Positions 9,457 through 18,769 are shown, numbered from the stretch's first letter. The stretch is 64,000 nt of DNA from Sedimentitalea sp041224545 (GCF_041224545.1 NZ_JBGFGP010000069.1:6032-70031), one strand, 5' to 3'. Notes: generated from the letters alone by a model not told the origin. Made by a program: numbers and translations.

Positions 9457-10381
9457 CCTGGAGGAGTTACGCGCCGCCGTGGCCGCGCACGGTCGCGTGA
9501 CCCGGGTGGTTATCGCCGCGATACGCGGATCCTCCCCGCGCGAAGTCGGCGCCGCGATGCTCGTCTGGGAGACAGGGCAATCCGGCACGATCGGCGGTGG
9601 AACACTTGAATTCCAGGCTGCCAAGGCCGCACGCAGCACGCCCTCCACGGGGGTGAGTCATCACGCACTCGGCCCCGATCTGGGCCAATGCTGTGGCGGC
9701 GCGGTGACCCTATTGACCGAGGTCTATGACGCCGCCGCTCTGGCCGCGCTTGACGCGGACGTGATCGCGCGCGCCACCGATGGTCCGGCAATCATGCCGA
9801 TGTCGGTCCGCCGCGTCCTGGCCGGCGCACGTGCGCAGGGCATGGCCCCCGCGCCGCAACTGCTGGATGGCTGGATGATCGAACCGGTCCATCGGCCCAC
9901 GCGCCCGATCTGGATCTGGGGCGCCGGTCACGTTGGGCGGGCGCTGGTGCAGGTCCTGGCGCCGCTGCCGGACCTTGCGATCACCTGGGTCGATACCGCC
10001 GCGACCCGGTTCCCCGAGACCCTCGCACCCGGCGTGACCAGCGTATCCGCCGCCAAACCCGCGGCGCTGGTGCCGCATGCCCCGACCGATGCCGAGCACC
10101 TGATCCTGACCTATTCGCACACGCTCGATCTCGAGCTGTGTCATCGGCTGCTGGGGCATGAATTTGCCTTTGCCGGGCTGATCGGATCGAAGACCAAATG
10201 GGCGCGGTTCCGGTCGCGGCTGGCGGCCCTGGGCCATGCCGGCGGACGGATTGCCGACATCACCTGCCCGATCGGCGATCCATCGCTGGGCAAGCACCCG
10301 CAGATGATTGCCATCGGCGTCGCGGCGGCGCTGATGCGGTCCGACCAAACAAGACATGCCAAAAAGGATGTGAGCGCGTGA
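9446..10381 (+). CDS. xdhC: Xanthine dehydrogenase accessory protein XdhC
   Basis: Chaperone that binds molybdenum cofactor and promotes its sulfuration and insertion into XdhB. From MGFDLEELRAAVAAHG it is 311 residues. The N-terminal XdhC/CoxI domain contains DLGQCCGGAVTLL, and a C-terminal Rossmann-like domain contains IWIWGAGHVGRALV. An upstream in-frame ATG (9371) lies well inside xdhB and is less likely than the one at 9446, which just overlaps the xdhB stop. The stop overlaps the GTG start of the ABC ATPase. Confidence 0.93.
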   Translation: MGFDLEELRAAVAAHGRVTRVVIAAIRGSSPREVGAAMLVWETGQSGTIGGGTLEFQAAKAARSTPSTGVSHHALGPDLGQCCGGAVTLLTEVYDAAALAALDADVIARATDGPAIMPMSVRRVLAGARAQGMAPAPQLLDGWMIEPVHRPTRPIWIWGAGHVGRALVQVLAPLPDLAITWVDTAATRFPETLAPGVTSVSAAKPAALVPHAPTDAEHLILTYSHTLDLELCHRLLGHEFAFAGLIGSKTKWARFRSRLAALGHAGGRIADITCPIGDPSLGKHPQMIAIGVAAALMRSDQTRHAKKDVSA

Positions 10382-11895
10382 CAGTTCCCCTTCTGAGCCT
10401 TCAGGGTCTGACCAAGGCCTATCCCGGCGTGATCGCCAACAACAACGTGTCCTTTGACATCGGCGTCGGGCAGGTCCACGCCCTGCTGGGCGAAAACGGT
10501 GCCGGGAAATCGACGCTGGTCAAGATGATCTACGGATTGGTGAAACCCGACAGCGGCACCATGCTGCTCAATGGCCGGACCTATGCGCCGCCGGAACCCC
10601 GCGCCGCGCGGGCGGATGGCATCGCAATGGTATTTCAGCATTTTTCGCTGTTCGATGCGCTGAACGTGGCAGAGAACATCGCGCTTGGCATGGAAAACCC
10701 GCCGGCCATGCGGGATCTTGCGGCACGTATCCGCGACGTTTCCGAAACCTACGGGCTGCCACTCGATCCCTTTCGCACGGTGGGCGATCTCTCGGCCGGT
10801 GAACGCCAGAGGGTCGAGATCATCCGCTGCCTGTTGCAGGACCCCAAGCTGCTGATCATGGACGAACCGACCAGCGTGCTGACGCCGCAAGAGGTGGACA
10901 TCCTCTTCCAGACCCTGCGCAAGTTGAAATCCGAGGGCACCGCGATCCTCTATATCAGCCACAAGCTCGAAGAGATCCGCACCCTGTGCGATCATGCCAC
11001 GGTGCTGCGTCTGGGCGAAAATGTCGGCGAGTGCATCCCCGCCGAGACCAGCGCGCGCGACATGGCCGAACTGATGGTCGGCAGCGCGCTGAAGCCGCCC
11101 GAACGCTCGCGGCGCGAGCTTGGCGAGGTCGCGCTGGACATCAGCGGGCTGTCGGTGCCGTCGCCCTCGGATTTCGGCACGGCGCTCAGGAACATCCACA
11201 TGACCGTCCGTCAGGGTGAGGTTCTGGGCATTGGCGGCGTTGCAGGCAACGGGCAGGACGAGCTGCTGTCGGTGCTTTCGGGCGAAGTGACGACCGCCGC
11301 CGACGCGGTCAAGCTGGCCGGACGGCCAGTGGGCGACCTGGGCCCGACCGCGCGACGGCGGCTTGGCCTGCTGACCGCGCCGGAGGAACGGCTGGGCCAC
11401 GCCGCGGCCCCGGACATGAGCCTGACGGAAAACGCCATGCTGACCGGATCGGTGCGCGAGAACCTAGTGAGCAACGGTTTCCTGAAATGGCGCGATGCCG
11501 AGAATTTTGCAAAACGGATCATCGCCGATTTCGACGTGCGCACGCCCGGTCCGGACAACGCGGCACGATCGTTGTCGGGCGGGAACCTGCAGAAATTCGT
11601 AATCGGCCGCGAGGTGCTGCAACGCCCGGACGTGCTGGTGGTGAATCAGCCGACCTGGGGCGTGGACGCCAGCGCCGCCGCCGCAATCCGGCAATCGATC
11701 CTCGACCTTGCCGCGAACGGCGCGGCGGTGGTCTGCATCAGCCAGGATCTGGATGAACTCATGGAAATCAGCGACCGCTTCGCCGCTCTGAACGAAGGCC
11801 GCCTGAGCACGCCCCGCGACACAACGGGCCTGACCATCGACGAAATCGGCCTGATGATGGGCGGCGCACATGGAATGGAGGTGGCCCATGTCTGA
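10378..11895 (+). CDS. Purine/nucleoside ABC transporter, double ATPase subunit
   Basis: Energises the importer encoded by the next genes. It is 505 residues with two ABC modules. The first has Walker A GENGAGKST (about residue 40), signature LSAGERQRVEI and Walker B LLIMDEPTS. The second has a degenerate Walker A (GVAGNGQDELL), signature LSGGNLQKF and Walker-B-like VLVVNQPTWGVD, the asymmetric pattern of sugar and nucleoside importers (RbsA/YufO type). GTG start at 10378 overlaps the xdhC stop. A longer frame upstream has no family similarity. The operon context with xdhABC argues for purine base or nucleoside uptake. Confidence 0.88.
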   Translation: MTVPLLSLQGLTKAYPGVIANNNVSFDIGVGQVHALLGENGAGKSTLVKMIYGLVKPDSGTMLLNGRTYAPPEPRAARADGIAMVFQHFSLFDALNVAENIALGMENPPAMRDLAARIRDVSETYGLPLDPFRTVGDLSAGERQRVEIIRCLLQDPKLLIMDEPTSVLTPQEVDILFQTLRKLKSEGTAILYISHKLEEIRTLCDHATVLRLGENVGECIPAETSARDMAELMVGSALKPPERSRRELGEVALDISGLSVPSPSDFGTALRNIHMTVRQGEVLGIGGVAGNGQDELLSVLSGEVTTAADAVKLAGRPVGDLGPTARRRLGLLTAPEERLGHAAAPDMSLTENAMLTGSVRENLVSNGFLKWRDAENFAKRIIADFDVRTPGPDNAARSLSGGNLQKFVIGREVLQRPDVLVVNQPTWGVDASAAAAIRQSILDLAANGAAVVCISQDLDELMEISDRFAALNEGRLSTPRDTTGLTIDEIGLMMGGAHGMEVAHV

Positions 11896-11932
11896 GCCAG
11901 AACAGCCCGCACAACGGGAGACGGGCGCATGA
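11888..11932 (+). CDS. Possible 14-codon coupling ORF
   Basis: An ATG overlapping the end of the ATPase gene opens a 14-codon frame (MSEPEQPAQRETGA) whose TGA overlaps the ATG of the permease (ATGA at 11929-11932). It may only keep ribosomes moving between the two genes, or be a chance frame. There is no evidence that the peptide has a function. Confidence 0.2.
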   Translation: MSEPEQPAQRETGA

Positions 11933-13008
11933 TCGTGCTGGAAAAACGGCCGCAGCCATCCCGCAACTGGTCGATTGCGACGCCACTGATCGCGGTTCTG
12001 GCCACCATGTTCTTTGGTGGCGTGCTGTTCGCCATGCTGGGCAAGAACCCTGTCGAAGCCATCCGCACCATTTTCTGGGATCCGCTGTTCGGTGAATTTG
12101 CGTTCTACTATCGCCCGCAACTGCTGGTCAAAGGGGCGCCGCTGGTGCTGATCGCGATTGGCCTGTCGCTCGGGTTCCGGGCCGGGATCTGGAATATCGG
12201 GGCCGAGGGACAATACATCATGGGCGCGATTGTCGGCGCCGGTGTCGGCCTCGCCTTCTATCCGATGGACTCGATCATCGTGTTTCCGCTGATGATCCTT
12301 GGCGGGGCCGTGGGCGGTTGGGCCTGGGCGATGATCCCGGCACTGCTCAAGGTGCGGTTCGGCACCAACGAGATCCTGGTCTCGCTGATGCTGGTCTATG
12401 TGGCGGAACAGATGCTGGCCTCGATGTCGCTGGGACTGCTGAAAAACCCGCAGGGCTTTGGCTTTCCGGGCAGCCGGAATCTGAATGAATATGCCAGCGC
12501 GACAAGCTGGATCAATCGGGATGTCGGCATGCACTGGGGCGTCGTTTTCGCCTTTATCGCAGTGATCTTTGCCTATGTGCTGCTCAACCGTCACATGCTC
12601 GGCTTTCACATCCGTCTGACCGGCGAAGCCCCGCGCGCGGCGCGGTTTGCCGGGGTCAAACCCGCGCGGCTGATCCTGTTCTGCCTTGGCACATCCGGCG
12701 CTCTGGCCGGGCTGGCCGGGCTGTTCGAGGTGGCCGGGCCCGCGGGCCAGATCACCATCGATTTCAACGTCGGTTACGGCTTTACCGCGATCATCGTGGC
12801 GTTTCTCGGCCGGCTGCACCCGCTGGGCATCCTGCTCGCCGGAGGGCTCATGGCGCTGACCTATATCGGTGGCGAAATCGCGCAGTCCCAGCTTGGCCTG
12901 CCTGCCGCCGCAATCCAGGTGTTCCAGGGCATGCTGCTGTTCTTTCTGCTGGCTCTGGATATCCTGACCAATTACCGCATCCGACTGCGCAAGAGCGAGG
13001 TGGCCTGA
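11929..13008 (+). CDS. Purine/nucleoside ABC transporter permease (YufP-like)
   Basis: Inner-membrane permease of 359 residues with about eight to ten hydrophobic segments, starting with LIAVLATMFFGGVLFAML. Motifs shared with the BPD_transp_2 family include FRAGIWNIGAEGQYIMGAIV (about residues 84-103) and GEAPRAARFAGVKPAR, the cytoplasmic loop that contacts the ATPase. It lies between the ATPase and second permease genes, with 1 base before the next ATG. It forms a heterodimer with the next product. Confidence 0.88.
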   Translation: MIVLEKRPQPSRNWSIATPLIAVLATMFFGGVLFAMLGKNPVEAIRTIFWDPLFGEFAFYYRPQLLVKGAPLVLIAIGLSLGFRAGIWNIGAEGQYIMGAIVGAGVGLAFYPMDSIIVFPLMILGGAVGGWAWAMIPALLKVRFGTNEILVSLMLVYVAEQMLASMSLGLLKNPQGFGFPGSRNLNEYASATSWINRDVGMHWGVVFAFIAVIFAYVLLNRHMLGFHIRLTGEAPRAARFAGVKPARLILFCLGTSGALAGLAGLFEVAGPAGQITIDFNVGYGFTAIIVAFLGRLHPLGILLAGGLMALTYIGGEIAQSQLGLPAAAIQVFQGMLLFFLLALDILTNYRIRLRKSEVA

Positions 13009-13009
13009 T

Positions 13010-13930
13010 ATGGACCTGTCTGCAATCAATCCCGTTTTGCTGATCGCCTCGCTGATGGTGGCGGCCACCCCGATCCTGCTGGCCGGCATCGGCGAACTGG
13101 TGGCCGAAAAATCCGGTGTCCTGAACCTCGGCGTCGAGGGCATGATGATCGTCGGCGCGATCAGCGGCTTTGCCGTTGCCGTGGAAACCGGCTCGCCGTT
13201 TCTCGGCTTTGTCGCGGCCGCCCTCGGAGGAGCCGCCCTGTCTCTGCTGTTTGTCCTGCTGACGCAGGTGGCTCTCGCGAACCAGGTGGCATCCGGGCTG
13301 GCGCTCACCCTGTTCGGCCTGGGCCTCAGTGCGCTGATGGGCCAGAACTATGTGGGAATCAAACCGCCCCCGACAGGTCGGCTCGATATTCCCCTGCTCA
13401 GCGACATACCGGTCATCGGTCCGATTCTCTTCAACCACGATGCCGTGCTGTATCTCGGAATCGCGCTCGTGGCCGGGGTCTGGGCAACGCTGAAATTCAC
13501 CCGGGCCGGCCTGATCCTGCGCGCCGTCGGCGAGAGCCACGATGCCGCCCATGCGCTTGGCTACAAGGTGGTGCGTATCCGCGTCCTCGCCATCCTGTTC
13601 GGCGGCGCCTGTGCCGGGCTGGGCGGCGCCTATATCAGCCTTGTGCGTGTCCCCCAATGGACCGAGGGCATGACCGCCGGTGTCGGCTGGATCGCGCTGG
13701 CGCTGGTGGTGTTCGCGAGCTGGAAACCCTGGCGCGTCCTGCTGGGTGCCTATCTGTTTGGCGGAATTACCGTACTGCAACTCAACCTTCAGGCAGCAGG
13801 CGTTGCCATTCCGGTCGAGTATCTGGCAATGTCGCCCTATCTCATCACAATTCTTGTGCTGGTGATCCTGTCAAAAGACAAAAGCAATGCACCGGCATCG
13901 CTGGGCAGAACCTTCCATGCCGCTCACTGA
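13010..13930 (+). CDS. Purine/nucleoside ABC transporter permease (YufQ-like)
   Basis: Second membrane subunit, 306 residues. KSGVLNLGVEGMMIVGAISG (about residues 35-54) is the counterpart of the NIGAEGQ region of its partner, and VGESHDAAHALGYKV is the ATPase-coupling loop. About eight membrane segments. It starts 1 base after the first permease and ends 31 bases before the binding-protein gene. Confidence 0.88.
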   Translation: MDLSAINPVLLIASLMVAATPILLAGIGELVAEKSGVLNLGVEGMMIVGAISGFAVAVETGSPFLGFVAAALGGAALSLLFVLLTQVALANQVASGLALTLFGLGLSALMGQNYVGIKPPPTGRLDIPLLSDIPVIGPILFNHDAVLYLGIALVAGVWATLKFTRAGLILRAVGESHDAAHALGYKVVRIRVLAILFGGACAGLGGAYISLVRVPQWTEGMTAGVGWIALALVVFASWKPWRVLLGAYLFGGITVLQLNLQAAGVAIPVEYLAMSPYLITILVLVILSKDKSNAPASLGRTFHAAH

Positions 13931-13961
13931 GCGGCCAACAAAACCAACCTGGGGGAACCTG

Positions 13962-15035
13962 ATGAAACTCACCACACTTCTTGCCAGCGCCGCGATGGTG
14001 TTGGGCCTGGCGTCCGGCGCGATGGCGCAGGACAAGACCAAGATCGGCTTTGTCTATGTCGGGCCGGTCGGCGATGGCGGCTGGACCTACGAACACGACA
14101 AGGGCCGGCAAGCGGTCGTGGCCGAATTCGGCGACAAGGTGGAAACCACCTATGTCGAATCCGTGCCGGAAGGCCCGGATGCCGAACGTGTCATGACGCA
14201 GATGGCGCTGAACGGGGCCGACCTGATCTTTGCCACCTCCTTCGGTTACATGGACCAGACAATCAACGTCGCCAAGAAATTCCCGAATGTGAAATTCGAG
14301 CATGCGACCGGTTACAAGACGGCGCCCAATGTCTCGGTCTATTCCGCCCGCTTCTACGAAGGTCGCGCGGTGCAGGGCCATATCGCGGGCAGCATGACCA
14401 AGTCCAACATCGTCGGCTATATCGGTTCCTACCCGATCCCCGAAGTGATCCGGGGCATCAACTCGGCCTATATCCACGCCAAGAAGGTCAATCCGGATGT
14501 CCAGTTCAAGATCGTCTGGGCCTACACATGGTTCGACCCGGCCAAGGAAGCGGATGCTGCCAAGGTCCTGATCGAACAGGGGGCTGACGTGATCCTGCAA
14601 CACACGGATTCCACCGCGCCACAAGCCGCCGCCAAGGCCGCCGGCAACGTGATCACCTTTGGTCAGGCCTCGGACATGAGCGAATACGCCCCCTCCCCGC
14701 GGGTCAGCTCGATCATCGACAACTGGGCCCCCTATTACATCGCGCGTACCAAGGCCGTGATGGACGGAACCTGGGAAACCGTGAACACGTGGGACGGGAT
14801 CGCCGAGGGCATGGTCGGAATTGGCGAAATCACCGATGCGGTGCCCGCCGAAGTCAAGGCCGAGGCGCTCGCGCTCAAGGATGCAATTGCATCGGGCGAA
14901 CATCATCCCTTTACCGGACCGCTGAACAAGCAAGACGGCAGCCCGTGGCTGGCCGAGGGAGAAACCGCCGATGACGGCACGCTTGCCGGCATGAATTTCT
15001 ATGTCGAAGGCATCGAAGGCGACATTCCGCAATAA
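13962..15035 (+). CDS. BMP family substrate-binding protein
   Basis: Periplasmic binding protein of the Bmp/PnrA type, 357 residues. The start MKLTTLLASAAMVLGLASGA is a typical signal peptide with cleavage likely after AMA. There is no lipobox cysteine, so it should be soluble. Family features: KIGFVYVGPVGDGGWTYEHD at the mature N-terminus, GPDAERVMTQMALNGADLIF, and the C-terminal hinge region. A GGGGGAAC ribosome-binding site precedes 13962; the 25 in-frame codons upstream look non-coding. PnrA-type proteins bind purine nucleosides, which fits the xdh operon, but the ligand is inferred. Confidence 0.9.
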   Translation: MKLTTLLASAAMVLGLASGAMAQDKTKIGFVYVGPVGDGGWTYEHDKGRQAVVAEFGDKVETTYVESVPEGPDAERVMTQMALNGADLIFATSFGYMDQTINVAKKFPNVKFEHATGYKTAPNVSVYSARFYEGRAVQGHIAGSMTKSNIVGYIGSYPIPEVIRGINSAYIHAKKVNPDVQFKIVWAYTWFDPAKEADAAKVLIEQGADVILQHTDSTAPQAAAKAAGNVITFGQASDMSEYAPSPRVSSIIDNWAPYYIARTKAVMDGTWETVNTWDGIAEGMVGIGEITDAVPAEVKAEALALKDAIASGEHHPFTGPLNKQDGSPWLAEGETADDGTLAGMNFYVEGIEGDIPQ

Positions 15036-15062
15036 TCGCGACGCCTGTTCCAGATGACGAAA

Positions 15063-15086
15063 GGCCCCGCTTCGGCGGGGTCTTTT
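15063..15086 (+). terminator. Intrinsic terminator of the xdh/ABC operon
   Basis: Stem CCCCGC, loop TTCG, stem GCGGGG, followed by TCTTTT, 27 bases after the BMP gene stop. It is a canonical rho-independent terminator. Confidence 0.9.
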
Positions 15087-15191
15087 ACTTGCGCCCCTGA
15101 CCTTTGGCCTCGCCTTGGGCCAATGCAGACCCGCCTCCGGTTAAACCGCTGTTAACCAAGCTTGCCGATGCTGGCCTACGGAGGGTGCGCG

Positions 15192-15857
15192 ATGCGGTTC
15201 GCGATTGCAGCGTTTTTGGTTTGCATGGTTTGCGTCCACCCGGTTCACGCCGGAGCCTGGCTGCGCGAGCACAAGCGGATATTCCTGTCTTTCGGCACCA
15301 CAATTCGGGGCAACAGGGCTACGCTCCCGGATTACGAGACCAAGTTCTATGCGGAATACGGGCTGATTCCCCGGATGACCCTCGGGGTGGACGTCAACGA
15401 CGTGCGCGCCAAGGCGGCACATGCGCTGCTCTTCGCCCGCTTTCCCATCGGCAACACCGAAAAACGGATGCGCTATGCGGTGGAAATCGGCGTTGGCAAG
15501 CACCGACAGCAGATGCAGTGGTTTCCGATGTACAAGGCGACGCTTGCCGTCGGGCGCGGCTTCGAAAGCCGCTGGGGAAACGGATGGATGGGGGCAGAGC
15601 TTGCCTACGAGGTTCGCAGCGCGCTGCCCGAACCCGGCCTGAAGCTTGATCTTGTCGCGGGCCTGTCCTCCGGTCCGCGTATCCGCCCCCTGCTCAAACT
15701 CGAAACCGCCTATGTGCCCGACCAGCCTTTCAGCTGGTCGTTCACCCCGGGAATCATGTTCGATGTCGGCAAGAGCACCTGGGTGCTCGGCATTGAGGGG
15801 CGCTCCACGACGCAGAAAACCATTGGCCTCACCTTCAACATCTGGCGCAGTTTCTGA
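15192..15857 (+). CDS. Exported beta-barrel-like protein, unknown function
   Basis: 221 residues from MRFAIAAFLVCMVCVHPVHA, a clear signal peptide with cleavage likely after VHA. A GGAGG lies 7 bases before this ATG, favouring it over an in-frame ATG 30 bases upstream. The mature part alternates polar and hydrophobic residues in short runs (KFYAEYGLIPRMTLGVDVND, GWMGAELAYEVRSAL) and ends TIGLTFNIWRSF with a terminal phenylalanine. This is the pattern of outer-membrane barrels. I do not recognise a named family. It is a single gene, without obvious partners. Confidence 0.75.
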   Translation: MRFAIAAFLVCMVCVHPVHAGAWLREHKRIFLSFGTTIRGNRATLPDYETKFYAEYGLIPRMTLGVDVNDVRAKAAHALLFARFPIGNTEKRMRYAVEIGVGKHRQQMQWFPMYKATLAVGRGFESRWGNGWMGAELAYEVRSALPEPGLKLDLVAGLSSGPRIRPLLKLETAYVPDQPFSWSFTPGIMFDVGKSTWVLGIEGRSTTQKTIGLTFNIWRSF

Positions 15858-16258
15858 GCGAGTGATGACTGCCATCGCCCCTGTCTCGGCGCTCCACCTA
15901 TCAACTGCGAGAGCATCCAAATGATCGCAAAACTCCACAGCTCTTCGATCGGGCCGAGCACACCAAGGCCCTTCGATGCGCGCCGCGCTGTTCACTGCTG
16001 CTCGGCGCGACAGACGATGAGGGCCATCCCCGGATTCAGCCGCGCCAGTCACCGCGAGCCACGACCAGCTTTCCTGATCGACCCTCGCCCGCGCAAATGA
16101 AAATGGCCGCGCAGTGACTGCGCGACCATCCCAAGCCCGGCTGTTCCTTCATGGATTTCCGCGTCAGGCGTCAGCACCTGAATGAACGCATTGGCAAGGC
16201 CGTCACGCTGACGCCCGCAGTTACCGGACCCGTCGCGATCCGGCCTGACGCACGGCCG
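15858..16258. other. Intergenic region between convergent genes
   Basis: 401 bases between the barrel-like gene and the beta-helix gene. Apart from the terminator hairpin at 16095-16129 I see no gene. Short frames on either strand lack ribosome-binding sites and recognisable sequence. Confidence 0.4.
16095..16129 (-). terminator. Terminator of the beta-helix gene
   Basis: On the minus strand ATGG and CGCGCAG pair with CTGCGCG and CCAT around a TCA loop (plus-strand arms 16103-16114 and 16118-16129). A run reading TTTTCATTT follows. It lies 130 bases after the stop of the gene at 16259-18544. Confidence 0.65.
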
Positions 16259-18544
16259 CTAGCGATCCATCCGTGCAATCACGCTGACGTCACCCCGAAC
16301 CGGTGTCGGCCAGATCAAAGCCAGTTGATCGCCGTTCGCGCCCTGTTGCGACCGGGCATAAGGCATGGCATGGGTAACACTCCCTACGGCATTGCGGATG
16401 GGGCCCTGCGCCATAACCGAATCGACTGACAGGATACGTCCGCCAAACGGCAAGTCCCCTTTGACGCCAATCGTCCAGGTCTGAGACGCGCTGGCGGCCT
16501 GGTGCTGAAGCCGAATGGGGTTTGCAGCCTGCCTGGCGATTCCGTGAAATGCGTTCGCCTCGAATGTCAATTTCTTGGTCAGGGTAAAGTCCAGGTCCGA
16601 GAAACTGGTATCGACGCGCTCGACCCGGTCGATATTGCCGTTGATGCTGTGGAACCGGTTTCCGCTGATGGTGACTCCATTCAGAAAATGCCCACGCCCG
16701 TGCGGCTTGACCACGATAAAGCTGAACCACGGGGCGACATTGCCGCACAGCATGATGTTGTCCGTGATGCACATCGCCGCAAACGAATAGCCGCTGACGA
16801 AATCCGGCTCGGGATCGCGCTCATTGGTCCATTCGATCATGCAATTGTCGACGTAATTGCCGGTGATGGTCGCATTGCAGTAGTTGTCCGCGATCACCAG
16901 CCCGGCCGTGCGCACCCCCCCCGACGTGCCATCACCCTGAAAGAAGTGATTGCCAATCACCACGCTGTTGGACCCGCCCAGCAAGGCAAAGTGCTTGAAC
17001 CGAGTCGACCGGTTGTTCCGCAGCTTGGCATCATTGGCGTTGACGTTGAGCGCAATCGACGTGCGATCTGGCACATCCTCGGGATCTTCGGAAGACAGGA
17101 ACTGGCACCTGTCGACCAACAACCCCTGACACCCCGTTCCGATCGAGGTCATGCCGCGATCCTTTGGACGGCTGATAAAACAATCCCGCAGGTGAAACGC
17201 CTTGCCGGCCGGAGACAGCCGGATTCCGCTCGCGTGGCGGCCGCACTGAAACTCGATGTCGCTCAGGACGAATTTGCTCAGACCGGCAAAGCCGCTGAAA
17301 TCCATCATGTATTTGAAATCCGAGAACGTGTAGACCTGAGTTCCCTGCGCGTCGTAAAGCGGCGCGCTCAGTGTCAGCTCGCCGGCTTCGACATTCTTGG
17401 AGCGGACATAGATTTCGCGCCCGACCCCGTTACCCTGCACAAGCGCACCCACCGCGATATTTGCGATATTCGCCACTCCGGTCAGCATTCTGGCATTTCG
17501 TGCCGAATAGGTCGCCTCGGACCTGACAACCTCGGTGTCCCAGACCGATCCGCCAACCGCATCGAACTGGCCGTTGCGGATCACCCGGCGGGTTGCATAG
17601 CTGGTCTTGTTCGGAACGACGGCCTGCATATCCAGAGGCCTGGTCACGCTGATCTTGCGGCCGCACATGTCCAGGGATTCGTGATCGGAATTGTTCAGCA
17701 GCGCCTGAAACGCCTTGCCAAAGGCGAGTTCCTCATCGCCAAAGGCGTCGATATAGGTCGGCAGGTCATAGCTTTTGGTCAGCAACAACATCTTGTCGAC
17801 GGGCATCGTGACGGTTCCCTCGAACGCAACCGGCGCATTCAGGGTCACGTCATCGCCCAGATAGAACACCCCTCCGGGAACAAGGATAGTTCGACCCTCC
17901 GCCGCAGCATCGGCAGCGATGAAAGCATCCGAGTCATCGGTCACCCCATCGCCAATAGCGCCATAATCACGCACGTCGACAACGCTGATCATGTCGCGCA
18001 GGAAAAAGCGCGTGACATCCTCGATTTCGATATCGTCGATTCGTACCACACCGCCATTGGGCCCGGTCAGGTCCAGACCGAAATGCCCATACAGCGCCTC
18101 GGCTCCCCACGCCATGTCCACGCCACCACGCGCACCCGGCCCGACGATGGCGGCCACCTCGACCACATCGCCATAGGTGGCCAGCTCCACCGTCGGGCCG
18201 ACCTCGATCTTGCCACTGATGTGCCTGCCCCCCGCGCCACCGGCCCAGCCGGCAATGCGCACCGAAGGCAAAGCCCCCGCGATTGCCTTCACGCGAGCCC
18301 GAATCTGCAGGTAACATCCCGGCAACAGCGGCGTCTCGCCCTTGTACCGCAGCATCTGCAACGATTGGACCTTCTGCAATTCCAGGCATCCGCCAAAATC
18401 CTGGTCCGCAGCGACCAGCGCGGCATTCGTGGCATCTTCATAGGTATTCGAACCGGGCGTGCCATTGTTGCTCGACCACATGTCCAGACCGTTGCTGAAC
18501 GCAGGCGGCATAAGCAGGACACCGTCGGTTATTGCCTTGTTCAT
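16259..18544 (-). CDS. Right-handed beta-helix protein, Pectate_lyase_3-like
   Basis: 761 residues from MNKAITDGVLLMPPAF. An in-frame ATG 17 codons upstream lacks support, whereas AAAGGGA precedes 18544. Residues 1-180 form a separate N-terminal module. DVRDYGAIGDGVTDDSDAF (about 190-208) is the hallmark entry motif of Pectate_lyase_3/GH28-related beta-helices, and the body has many N-rich coil turns (LRNNRSTRF, VVIGNHFFQGD, ITGNYVDNC). No signal peptide is visible. Such proteins are polysaccharide lyases, hydrolases or phage and particle spikes. The substrate cannot be told from sequence. Confidence 0.75.
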   Translation of the reverse strand: MNKAITDGVLLMPPAFSNGLDMWSSNNGTPGSNTYEDATNAALVAADQDFGGCLELQKVQSLQMLRYKGETPLLPGCYLQIRARVKAIAGALPSVRIAGWAGGAGGRHISGKIEVGPTVELATYGDVVEVAAIVGPGARGGVDMAWGAEALYGHFGLDLTGPNGGVVRIDDIEIEDVTRFFLRDMISVVDVRDYGAIGDGVTDDSDAFIAADAAAEGRTILVPGGVFYLGDDVTLNAPVAFEGTVTMPVDKMLLLTKSYDLPTYIDAFGDEELAFGKAFQALLNNSDHESLDMCGRKISVTRPLDMQAVVPNKTSYATRRVIRNGQFDAVGGSVWDTEVVRSEATYSARNARMLTGVANIANIAVGALVQGNGVGREIYVRSKNVEAGELTLSAPLYDAQGTQVYTFSDFKYMMDFSGFAGLSKFVLSDIEFQCGRHASGIRLSPAGKAFHLRDCFISRPKDRGMTSIGTGCQGLLVDRCQFLSSEDPEDVPDRTSIALNVNANDAKLRNNRSTRFKHFALLGGSNSVVIGNHFFQGDGTSGGVRTAGLVIADNYCNATITGNYVDNCMIEWTNERDPEPDFVSGYSFAAMCITDNIMLCGNVAPWFSFIVVKPHGRGHFLNGVTISGNRFHSINGNIDRVERVDTSFSDLDFTLTKKLTFEANAFHGIARQAANPIRLQHQAASASQTWTIGVKGDLPFGGRILSVDSVMAQGPIRNAVGSVTHAMPYARSQQGANGDQLALIWPTPVRGDVSVIARMDR

Positions 18545-18769
18545 CCAAATCCCTTTCCCATTGACCGCCGCCCGACACATCCGGCCGATCGGCAAAATCC
18601 ATCAGGTCCGGAATACTCCCGGACGCACAGGAAAGGCTCTATTGAAGAACGGTAAAGACCCGCTCACACCACCGTCACGGTGCCTTGACCAGAGACATCA
18701 CGATGCGCTGCGCGCCACTGCCTTCAGATGCGCAACGAATATCTCCGTCAGATGGCATTACCCCATGTT

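Noticed and set aside
11464..13308. A 614-codon minus-strand frame, glutamine/histidine-rich
   Set aside because: Antisense to the ABC ATPase and permease genes, which have clear family motifs; no similarity in the antisense product.
16502..18655. A 717-codon plus-strand frame opposite the beta-helix gene
   Set aside because: The minus-strand product carries a coherent beta-helix with the Pectate_lyase_3 motif; the plus-strand product shows none.
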